Below, piece after piece: positions 1 to 4,342 of a stretch of DNA of 5,191 nucleotides. A program made the position numbers and the translations under genes. The stretch comes from DASYSA01 sp036003885 (GTDB lineage: Bacteria > Acidobacteriota > Blastocatellia > UBA7656), in NCBI GenBank assembly GCA_036003885.1, contig DASYSA010000638.1, positions 1 to 5,191 of the forward strand, written 5' to 3'. Position 1 is the first letter of the stretch. Every line of letters begins with the position of its first letter. The notes under the pieces were generated by a model. The model searched no databases. It saw only the letters and a program-made list of their open reading frames with translations, and had not been told where the DNA came from.

Positions 1-606
1 CGATTGTTGAAACAAGTTGAAACGTGTCCACGTCGTGGCGGCAAGACCGCTCGGCAACAGGATGGCGCTGCTCCATAGCAACATGAGGAATTGAACAAGA
101 ACGACAGTGCCGAAAATGATCAGTGGCAGAATGACAAACGGGACGGTGGCCTTCGAGAGGACCGTTGTGAGGTCCGAAACCGGAAGTGATTTCCAGAACA
201 GGATGCTGCGGTCGCGGCGTTCGCTGTGCAGCGCATCGAGACAGTAGAACACGCCAACGATGAACGCGGTGAAAATTAACATCATCGCGGCTACATCGTA
301 CGGCATTCCGATGATAGCTCGCTGGTGCGCGGGATCGAGCAACAGCACGCCTTGTCTGCGCTCAGGCATCCCTATGGTGCTAATCAGGAAACCGCACAAC
401 ACCACCACGGCCACAATCAGTGGCGCAACGTAGATCGAACGGTTCTCCCACAACTCGCGCCGAACGGACCAATAGAAAGGCTGAGTAGAAGAGCTTTGAT
501 AGGCGGGGCCGGCGGAGCTGTAGCCCGGGTCGCCCGCCTTCGCCGAGGCTTCGGCGGACGAGCTGACTCCGGCAGGTTCAGGTGGGTTATTCGGTGAGGT
601 ATTCAT
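1..606 (-). CDS. ABC-2 type transporter permease, N-terminal part (3' end beyond window)
   Basis: Integral-membrane half of an ABC exporter, pairing with the ATPase encoded immediately upstream. The ATG at 606-604 overlaps the ATPase stop (ATGA at 603-606), with GGAG (617-614) seven bases before it, so translational coupling is likely. The 202 visible residues run off the left edge without a stop. Residues 1-43 are polar and Pro/Ser/Ala-rich, part of them encoded by a palindromic repeat. Hydrophobic segments fall at about 59-78, 104-123 and 153-176. Between the second and third is a cytosolic stretch (about 123-152) with 'LHSERRDRSILFWKSLPVS', typical of ABC-2 permeases that accompany YtrB-like ATPases. 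The full protein should have further TM segments outside the window. The substrate cannot be read from the sequence; relatives are linked to envelope stress or peptide-antibiotic response. Confidence 0.87.
   Translation of the reverse strand, partial: MNTSPNNPPEPAGVSSSAEASAKAGDPGYSSAGPAYQSSSTQPFYWSVRRELWENRSIYVAPLIVAVVVLCGFLISTIGMPERRQGVLLLDPAHQRAIIGMPYDVAAMMLIFTAFIVGVFYCLDALHSERRDRSILFWKSLPVSDLTTVLSKATVPFVILPLIIFGTVVLVQFLMLLWSSAILLPSGLAATTWTRFNLFQQS
532..557 (+). repeat. Dispersed palindromic repeat, copy 1 (inside permease gene)
   Basis: Begins GCCCGCCTTCGC and contains the hairpin CGCCGA-GGCT-TCGGCG (541-556). The first 12 bases are identical to those of copy 2 at 652-679 on the other strand, and both copies end in CGGCGG. 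The permease frame reads through it as an Ala/Glu/Lys-rich stretch (about residues 17-25), outside any membrane segment. Related GC-rich repeats are scattered through genomes of some uncultivated soil bacteria, by recollection. Confidence 0.6.
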
Positions 607-1517
607 CTTGCTGCTCCTACGTGATCTACTTGCCGCGCCGTAGTCTCTTGACCCGCCGTAGCTTCACGCGAAGGCGGGCTCATCACAGCTACGAACAAGT
701 CTGCGATGCTGGGCCTTCGCACTTCACCAAGCGCAGCGAGTTGGTTGCGGTCCACGTGATCGAACAGCAGGACGCTGCGACCAAAGACGGGGCGCTCGTG
801 AATCGGCTTCAAGGCCCGCGCTGCGGCGACGTGCTCTGGATTGACCATCACTTCCACATAGCGCGAGTCGAATTCTTCCATGCTGCACTGGAGGACAATC
901 TGGCCGCGATTGATGAACATGAGATCGGTTAGGACGTCCTGGACCTCTTCCACCTGGTGCGTTGTTACGACGATCGTGCGGCTGCGATCGAAGTAGTCAT
1001 TCAGCAGTGAATCGTAGAATTGTTTACGATAAAGGATGTCCAGGCCAAGCGTCGGTTCATCCAACACCAATAATTTCGCGTCGATGGCCATGACCAGGGC
1101 GAGGTGCAGCTGGGCTACCATTCCTTTCGACAATTCTCGTACCTTGCTCGTGCGCTTGATCGTAGTCTTGTCGAGAAAACCTTCCGCTCTCGCGCGATCG
1201 AATCGCGGATGCACACCCGCCACATAGTCGAGCAAGTGCGTAACGCGAGTCCAACGCGGCAACACTGCTACATCCGCAATGAATGAGACGTCTTGCATGA
1301 GCTGATCGCGTTCGATCCATGGGTCGCGCCCCAGCACCTTTAATTCGCCCTCATATGAAGTGAGCCCGAGAATTGCATTGAGTGCTGTTGTTTTGCCCGC
1401 GCCGTTGGGACCGACAAGCCCGAGGATGCGCCCTTCGTCGACGCGCAAATCGATGCTGTCGAGGGCGACAGTTGTGCCGAAAGTTTTGCGGAGGCCATGC
1501 GCTTCTATCGTTGCCAT
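603..1517 (-). CDS. ABC transporter ATP-binding protein, YtrB-like
   Basis: Cytoplasmic ATPase that would power the ABC-2 permease downstream. From the chosen ATG (1517-1515) it is 304 residues: Walker A GPNGAGKT at 36-43, signature LSKGM at 129-133 (a variant of LSGGQ usual in YtrB-type ATPases), Walker B LLVLDEP at 149-155, D-loop LGLD at 157-160, switch His at 187. Where the Q-loop glutamine is expected (about 78-85, 'SFIADVAV') there is none. An in-frame upstream ATG at 1562 would add 15 residues inside the repressor gene; I prefer 1517 because the ABC fold begins right after it and it lies 4 bp past the repressor stop, although the AGGA motif is rather far (about 14 nt). Residues from about 277 form a Ser/Thr/Ala-rich tail encoded by dispersed and tandem repeats, so the original C-terminus may have been extended. 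The stop overlaps the permease start. Confidence 0.93.
   Translation of the reverse strand: MATIEAHGLRKTFGTTVALDSIDLRVDEGRILGLVGPNGAGKTTALNAILGLTSYEGELKVLGRDPWIERDQLMQDVSFIADVAVLPRWTRVTHLLDYVAGVHPRFDRARAEGFLDKTTIKRTSKVRELSKGMVAQLHLALVMAIDAKLLVLDEPTLGLDILYRKQFYDSLLNDYFDRSRTIVVTTHQVEEVQDVLTDLMFINRGQIVLQCSMEEFDSRYVEVMVNPEHVAAARALKPIHERPVFGRSVLLFDHVDRNQLAALGEVRRPSIADLFVAVMSPPSREATAGQETTARQVDHVGAAR
627..662 (-). repeat. Imperfect tandem repeat, 2 x 18 bp
   Basis: Two adjacent 18-bp units (645-662 and 627-644) match at 13 of 18 positions and share CTACGGCG and CAAG on the minus strand. The first unit overlaps the dispersed repeat copy 2. In the ATPase frame they give 'ATAGQE' and 'TTARQV', so part of the protein's tail is repeat-derived. 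Confidence 0.55.
652..679 (-). repeat. Dispersed palindromic repeat, copy 2 (inside ATPase 3' end)
   Basis: On the minus strand it begins GCCCGCCTTCGC like copy 1 and ends in CGGCGGG; CCCGCC (652-657) and GGCGGG (673-678) can pair, with a small inner CTTC-ACGC-GAAG hairpin (662-673). It is inverted relative to copy 1, 94 bp away. The ATPase frame reads it as 'SPPSREATAG', past the end of the normal ABC domain. Confidence 0.6.
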
Positions 1518-1521
1518 GGTG

Positions 1522-1902
1522 TTAACGACTTTCCTTTCTATTTGAGCTGCGAGCTGCCGCATCGAGCAATTCTTTTGGATTCAATCCGAGCCGCTGAATG
1601 GTTGCGTGCACCCTGGGCCAATGCTCGGAAAGAAATTTCTGACGCTCGCCTTTGAGTAGTGATTTGTGCGCGCCGTCTTTGACGAACATTCCGAGGCCCC
1701 GCCGTTTCTCGACCAGATCCTCGTCGACTAATTCCTGGTAGGCCTTTAAAACTGTGAGGGGATTGACTCGATATTCGGCGGCGACATTGCGCACCGAGGG
1801 CAGGGGATCGCCTTCTTTGAGCAGGCCGTCGAGTATCATATGGACGACACGGTCGCGAAGCTGTCGATAAATCGGCTGATTATCATTCCATTCACGATTC
1901 AT
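1522..1902 (-). CDS. GntR-family transcriptional regulator, YtrA subfamily
   Basis: DNA-binding repressor expected to control its own operon with the ABC transporter genes that follow. The protein is 126 residues: a winged helix-turn-helix at about 10-75 (PIYRQL start, PSVR at 35-38, recognition helix around 47-58, wing RRGLGMFV), then only about 50 residues of helical tail. That short tail distinguishes the YtrA subfamily from FadR- or HutC-type GntR proteins, which carry large ligand-binding domains. I chose the ATG at 1902-1900 because GGAG lies six bases upstream; an in-frame TTG at 1914 would add four residues but would swallow that ribosome site. The 4-bp gap to the ATPase gene and the 26-bp palindrome 68 bp upstream fit an autoregulated operon. 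The family is clear from the sequence; the inducing signal is unknown. Confidence 0.93.
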   Translation of the reverse strand: MNREWNDNQPIYRQLRDRVVHMILDGLLKEGDPLPSVRNVAAEYRVNPLTVLKAYQELVDEDLVEKRRGLGMFVKDGAHKSLLKGERQKFLSEHWPRVHATIQRLGLNPKELLDAAARSSNRKESR

Positions 1903-1970
1903 CCTGTGCTCCAAACGCCCTTGGTGATAAAACCGTGCGCAGCCCCGTTGATTGCTTGTACGGCCTCATA

Positions 1971-1996
1971 TGGTGATATAGTTAACTATAACACCA
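1971..1996 (-). promoter_or_regulatory. Operator palindrome overlapping the likely promoter of the regulator-ABC operon
   Basis: A 26-bp inverted repeat centred between 1983 and 1984, in which 12 of 13 base pairs are symmetric (only 1976/1991 break it). The core TATAGTTAACTATA is perfect and the ends read TGGTG...CACCA. GntR dimers bind such palindromes, and YtrA-type genes usually carry one before their own start. On the minus strand the core contains TATAGT (1990-1985), a good -10 hexamer, or alternatively TATATC (1980-1975), so a bound dimer would cover the promoter. I see no convincing -35. The leader to the regulator ATG would be about 70-80 nt. Confidence 0.8.
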
Positions 1997-2010
1997 GAGC
2001 ACGTGCAAGC

Positions 2011-2040
2011 GTTTTTTTAAAGTTTTTTAACGAACACTTT
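2011..2040 (-). promoter_or_regulatory. A-tract region upstream of the operon promoter (UP-element-like)
   Basis: On the minus strand this stretch reads as runs of A (seven and six in a row) with short T runs, 20-50 bp upstream of the -10-like sequence in the operator palindrome. That is where an UP element binding the RNA polymerase alpha subunit would lie. Read on the plus strand it is T-rich, but no stable hairpin precedes it, so a terminator is less likely. The assignment is inferred from position and base composition only. Confidence 0.3.
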
Positions 2041-2117
2041 TATGGACCCGGAGAAACGTCAGCCACCTGCGACGGCGAGATTGTTTGCGAGGAAGTCTTC
2101 GAGGCGTGAGGCTTGGG

Positions 2118-2156
2118 TCGCCTCTCCCTTTCGAAGGAAGAGGGGGAGGATGAGGG
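2118..2156 (+). repeat. CTCTCCC-type intergenic hairpin repeat, copy 1
   Basis: Opens TCGCCTCTCCC and continues through a short spacer to GAGGGGGAGGATGA, so CTCTCCC can pair with the purine-rich half. Copy 2 at 2221-2253 on the opposite strand opens with the same 11 bases and ends GGGAGAAGATGA. Such CCCTCTCCC...GGGAGAGGG repeats are common between genes in many bacterial genomes. Confidence 0.6.
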
Positions 2157-2220
2157 TTGCTCCAGGGCACAGTGGTTCGAACCCCACCTTTCAGTTACGC
2201 CTTGGCTACTGCGTGACAAG

Positions 2221-2253
2221 TCATCTTCTCCCGTTTCCCGAGGGGAGAGGCGA
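2221..2253 (-). repeat. CTCTCCC-type intergenic hairpin repeat, copy 2
   Basis: Read on the minus strand it opens TCGCCTCTCCC, identical to copy 1, with TCTCCC/GGGAGA arms around a 10-nt loop that differs from copy 1. It lies about 44 bp downstream of the NIPSNAP stop, so its hairpin might protect or terminate that transcript (inference). Confidence 0.6.
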
Positions 2254-2296
2254 GGGAACCGACGCCCCAAATAGCGTCAGCGAATGACTACCGGTC

Positions 2297-2728
2297 TCAT
2301 TTTGCCAATACCTGATGCGGCGAATAGTCCGTTAGATACAAGGTGCGATCCTGGATCTCTCCGACGAGCGGTCCGTTAATTTCGCCTGTCTCCTTCTTGA
2401 TCTTAATCCATTCCTGATCCTGCAGGAATTTCTTCCAGCGATCGGTCATCGTTTCCTTGTCGGGCCATTCAAGCAGATAAACGAACTCGGTTCGATTGTC
2501 TTTTTTCGATTCCCAGGTGGCAACTATCTTGAAGTCGTATTTCGCCATGATGCGCATGGCGTGATCTCGAAAGCGGTCATGAAACGCTTTTTTATTGGCA
2601 TCAAATATTTCGTAGATTCGCAGCTGATGAATAACATTCTGTTGTCCGTCGGTGCTCGCCACTGAACCCTGCGGGACAGTGAGACCGGCCGTCAGTATCG
2701 CGATTGAGGCAATCAGTATTGTTCTCAT
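2297..2728 (-). CDS. Secreted NIPSNAP-family domain protein
   Basis: Probably an exported, small ferredoxin-like-fold protein of unknown biochemical role. From the ATG at 2728-2726 it has 143 residues: a signal peptide at 1-24 (MRT, hydrophobic ILIASIAILTAGL, cleavage likely after SVA), then one NIPSNAP domain at about 33-138. Visible landmarks are 'HQLRIYEIF', 'FRDHAMRIMAKYDFKIVATWES', 'FVYLLEWPD', 'FLQDQEWIKIKKE', 'GPLV' and the terminal 'LTDYSPH', all typical of bacterial secreted NIPSNAP proteins. The frame stays open upstream to ATGs at 2896 (with GGAG seven bases before it) and 2923, which would give 199 or 208 residues. That extension is mostly translation of the 97-bp repeat at 2738-2834 and would bury the signal peptide, so I prefer 2728 although no Shine-Dalgarno site is visible there. 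The family is secure; the start is uncertain. Confidence 0.85.
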   Translation of the reverse strand: MRTILIASIAILTAGLTVPQGSVASTDGQQNVIHQLRIYEIFDANKKAFHDRFRDHAMRIMAKYDFKIVATWESKKDNRTEFVYLLEWPDKETMTDRWKKFLQDQEWIKIKKETGEINGPLVGEIQDRTLYLTDYSPHQVLAK

Positions 2729-2737
2729 AAATTGCGC

Positions 2738-2834
2738 TGTCATGTTGAGCGAAGCGAAACATCTCTGTTCAATGTTCTTGAGCGATCGTTGATCCAAAAT
2801 TGATCCGAGATTCTTCGCTACGCTCAGAATGACA
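2738..2834. repeat. 97-bp inverted-repeat (MITE-like) element upstream of the NIPSNAP signal peptide
   Basis: Both ends carry 28-bp arms starting TGTCAT and ending ATCTC (2738-2765 and, inverted, 2807-2834), matching at 23 of 28 positions. Each contains TGAGCG(A/T)AGCGAA. The whole element is open in the NIPSNAP frame and yields 'VILSVAKNL' and 'RCFASLNMT', peptides I recall as a frequent artefact of dispersed repeats in environmental genomes. It ends 9 bp before the preferred ATG, so the normal leader of this gene has been replaced or displaced. No transposase is encoded. Confidence 0.75.
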
Positions 2835-2923
2835 TTATGGGATGGCTGGATGGCTTTTGGTATTGTGTATTTCAGTGCTGCGGAACTAGAGATCATAGGT
2901 TCTCTCCGTAACTTTGGTTGCAT

Positions 2924-3070
2924 TTACTCTTTCAATCTTCGGCGCGACGCGCCTTGCCGCTCCGAGCGGTAGTGCTGGTAACCCAGGCGCCCCTTCGTAA
3001 AGATGATAATCAAGAGTGCCGTTACTCCAAAGCCAAGTGCGAGGCATTCTTTGATCTCGATCTCTCGCAC
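2924..3070 (-). CDS. Possible 48-aa single-TM protein, or 3' remnant of a larger membrane gene
   Basis: Not recognised. From a GTG at 3070-3068 the frame gives an acidic/basic start (REIEIKE), one hydrophobic segment (LALGFGVTALLIIIF), then a strongly basic cytosolic-looking tail (RSERQGASRRRLKE), a plausible small membrane protein. The frame opens only after a TGA at about 3080, next to the degenerate attC-like site. It could therefore be a genuine small gene or the tail of a gene whose 5' part was lost when the cassette array joined this locus. Its TAA is directly followed by an ATG in the NIPSNAP frame (2923), which suggests former translational coupling. A longer frame on the same strand (2886-3095) is Arg/Pro-rich and less convincing. 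No strong ribosome site is seen. Confidence 0.35.
   Translation of the reverse strand: MREIEIKECLALGFGVTALLIIIFTKGRLGYQHYRSERQGASRRRLKE
2941..2969. repeat. Twin GC-rich hairpins
   Basis: Two adjacent inverted repeats: GGCGCG-A-CGCGCC (2941-2953) and CCGCT-CCG-AGCGG (2957-2969). They fall within the 3' half of the possible small membrane gene and encode its basic tail. The role is unknown; there is no T run for a terminator. Confidence 0.45.
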
Positions 3071-3081
3071 CCACCGCCCTT

Positions 3082-3137
3082 GTACACCAAATCACTAGCG
3101 ATTTAAGGAAGATAGAGGCTCCAGCGATTGGTTAGGC
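3082..3137 (-). other. Degenerate attC-like site at the array end (after cupin cassette)
   Basis: On the minus strand it starts with a consensus R'' box GCCTAAC (3137-3131), followed by arms CCAATCGCT and AGTGATTTGG (3131-3123 and 3096-3087), which pair with one G-T and one extra T. The distal box reads GGTGTAC instead of GTTRRRY. The extra base is on the other arm from the site at 3552-3656. It may be a decayed terminal site or chance pairing. Confidence 0.4.
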
Positions 3138-3144
3138 GGCACAG

Positions 3145-3501
3145 TCATTTCGAGTCGGGTCTGTCACTCAGCATCAAAAGCGTCATGCCCTCCGGGCCGG
3201 GAACAACCTTGCGTTTGGTGGCCGCACCGACCCGAATCAGAACTCCACGGTGCATCGCGTAGGTCTGCCCCTGTACGTGAAGCGTCCCGCTGCCTTCAAG
3301 CGGAATGTAGAGCTCCTCCTCATTGTCCGCGGCGTGGTCGTGCTCTGGATAGTGTTCCCAGCGTGGAGGCATCCTCAAGGCGTTCATACCAAGCTTGGAG
3401 AGGCCAAGACTCTTACCCGCAAAGAAGAACTGCTGCCCCTTCTGAAATGCGCCGGTGTATCGCTCCAGCTCGTCAATCTGCTTAACTGTGATGTCTGGCA
3501 T
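3145..3501 (-). CDS. Small cupin-domain protein (integron cassette gene)
   Basis: A single-domain beta-barrel protein of 118 residues; the reaction, if any, is unknown. Cupin motif 1 is readable: H54-D-H56, an acidic cluster E61-E63, then 'LYIPLEGSGTLHV' leading into the second half with 'MHRGVLIRVG'. Where motif 2 normally supplies its metal-binding histidine (PxGxxH) the sequence is 'VGAATKRKVVPG', so the usual 3-His/1-Glu metal site looks incomplete and the protein may bind no metal or bind it differently. I chose the ATG at 3501-3499, 51 nt into the cassette. The longer open frame to 3624 only translates the attC site at 3552-3656. The ribosome site is weak (A-rich AGAAAAAACG). It is followed six bases later by the GCCTAAC box of the next site, compact as in cassettes. 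Confidence 0.82.
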   Translation of the reverse strand: MPDITVKQIDELERYTGAFQKGQQFFFAGKSLGLSKLGMNALRMPPRWEHYPEHDHAADNEEELYIPLEGSGTLHVQGQTYAMHRGVLIRVGAATKRKVVPGPEGMTLLMLSDRPDSK

Positions 3502-3551
3502 AATCGTTTTTTCTGGAATAGTGTGTGTTGGTGTTCTGTGCGCGTCGTGCC

Positions 3552-3656
3552 GCCTAACGATAACGAGATAAGCCACCCAGCCACCTGAAGCAAACGCTTC
3601 GATTTCGCCGCTGACGTAATGCAAGTGGCTGGGCTGGCTGAGTCGGTTGGTTAGAT
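3552..3656 (-). other. attC recombination site (105 bp), after the membrane-protein cassette
   Basis: The clearest site in the window. On the minus strand R'' is ATCTAAC (3656-3650, RYYYAAC) and R' is GTTAGGC (3558-3552, GTTRRRY). Inner arms at 3625-3639 and 3571-3584 form a 14-bp stem (AGCCA/CCCAGCCAC type) with a single extra G in the 5' arm. An extrahelical base on that arm is what gives known attC sites their polarity, and it agrees with the gene direction. A further hairpin GAAGC-AAAC-GCTTC (3587-3600) sits in the variable loop. The membrane gene stops 14 bp before it. Confidence 0.82.
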
Positions 3657-3670
3657 GTGGGCGAGCAGTC

Positions 3671-4195
3671 TCAAAGAGCTAACATCATTACTGACCCGAA
3701 TGCTATTTTGAGGAGGCCATCTGCCGCCCACAAGCCGTTTAACGGTAAGCCAGGTCTAAGCCAAAGCCCCGCACCGGAGCAAAGACAGAGGGCAAGCCCG
3801 AGTGTCAAACACATTGGACCAAACGCCACGGCCATCGGCAAAAAGTGTACTCCCACTATGAACAGACTGGCTAATCGTGCCGAGCGCTCCCCGGCCTTTC
3901 GGTACCTCGCCAAGCCAAACCGAAACAGAACGATTTCGAGTGCAATTGAGCCGAATAAAAACCAGAGTTGAAGCGTTGTCGGGTTCCCAAACGGAGCCAT
4001 AAGCCGCCCGCCAAAGGTAACGAGCGCGGCAATAGCCACGACAAAAGCACAAAAGAGGGTCAAATCACGTTTGTTTGGAAGGAGTGCTCCAGACACTACG
4101 CCTATACCGATGATCATTATGAATAGACCACTTGCAGGGACCATGGGAAAAACAGGCGCCCAGGACAGTAGGTGACCTCCAGTGTCTGCTAGCAT
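3671..4195 (-). CDS. Multi-pass membrane protein of unknown function (integron cassette gene)
   Basis: Encodes up to 174 residues with about five hydrophobic segments at roughly 22-39, 45-62, 75-94, 107-134 and 154-172, joined by short basic loops such as 'LPNKRD' and 'ARYRKAGERSAR', so it is an inner-membrane protein. Conserved-looking features are 'VGVHFLPMAVAFGP' in the fourth segment and 'ADGLLKIAFG' near the end. It recalls uncharacterised families of 160-180 residues (DUF6609 comes to mind, unverified), and no transport or enzymatic motif is visible. The first ATG (4195-4193) is created by the R' box GTTAGATG of the preceding attC, so the start exists because of cassette joining. The next ATG, 51 nt inside (4144), would leave all TM segments intact and may be the native start. 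The stop lies 14 bp before the next attC. Confidence 0.75.
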   Translation of the reverse strand: MLADTGGHLLSWAPVFPMVPASGLFIMIIGIGVVSGALLPNKRDLTLFCAFVVAIAALVTFGGRLMAPFGNPTTLQLWFLFGSIALEIVLFRFGLARYRKAGERSARLASLFIVGVHFLPMAVAFGPMCLTLGLALCLCSGAGLWLRPGLPLNGLWAADGLLKIAFGSVMMLAL

Positions 4196-4342
4196 CTAAC
4201 TACAATTCGGCGAAAGTTTGTTTTGCCTATTTCGGCTTCTAGCAAGGAGCCGCTCGGAGTAAAGAGAAAGCATGGATTTTTCGTTATCAGCCCCCGGCGA
4301 ACAGGACAAGCCGAATTGCTGCATTACCGTTCCGCGTTAAAA
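4194..4342 (-). other. attC-like site (about 149 bp), after the 135-aa gene cassette
   Basis: On the minus strand R' is a consensus GTTAGAT (4200-4194). A perfect 9-bp arm pair CAATTCGGC/GCCGAATTG lies at 4318-4310 and 4211-4203. R'' is poor: the best candidate TTTTAAC (4342-4336) misses only the first purine and overlaps the upstream gene's TAA stop, a common cassette arrangement, but it sits 16 bp farther from the stem than R' does. The loop carries a hairpin CGGCTTC/GGAGCCG (about 4224-4243). The R' side is good; the R'' side is uncertain. Confidence 0.6.

Larger units (their letters stand above)
1997..2296. other. Gene-free region between the regulator promoter and the NIPSNAP gene
   Basis: About 300 bp in which I find no convincing gene. 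Short open frames on both strands are low-complexity Arg/Ser/Pro-rich translations of the repeats listed here. It holds the A-tract at 2011-2040, two inverted copies of a CTCTCCC-type hairpin repeat (2118-2156 and 2221-2253), a 10-bp palindrome GGTTCGAACC (2174-2183) and a small hairpin GACGC-N8-GCGTC (2261-2278) just downstream of the NIPSNAP stop. That hairpin lacks a T run, so it is a weak terminator candidate at best. Confidence 0.6.

Noticed and set aside
582..932. 116-aa plus-strand open frame
   Set aside because: Antisense to the ATPase gene, which has all ABC motifs.
2171..2188. tRNA-like T-arm: GTGGTTCGAACCCCAC
   Set aside because: The stem has a mismatch, no acceptor stem, anticodon arm or D-arm can be built around it, and no CCA follows. 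Best read as a chance 10-bp palindrome.
2042..2287. 81-aa plus-strand and overlapping 76-aa minus-strand open frames
   Set aside because: Low-complexity Arg/Ser/Pro translations of the hairpin repeats in the gene-free region, without protein-like character.
2330..2337. Plus-strand GTTAGAT resembling an attC core box
   Set aside because: It lies inside the NIPSNAP coding sequence with no partner box or inverted arms; a 7-base match is expected by chance.
3502..3624. N-terminal extension of the cupin frame (start at 3624)
   Set aside because: These 41 codons translate the attC site at 3552-3656 and the cassette leader; the cupin domain begins right after the ATG at 3501.
3657..3971. 104-aa plus-strand open frame
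   Set aside because: Antisense to the membrane-protein gene, polar and low in complexity, with no ribosome site.
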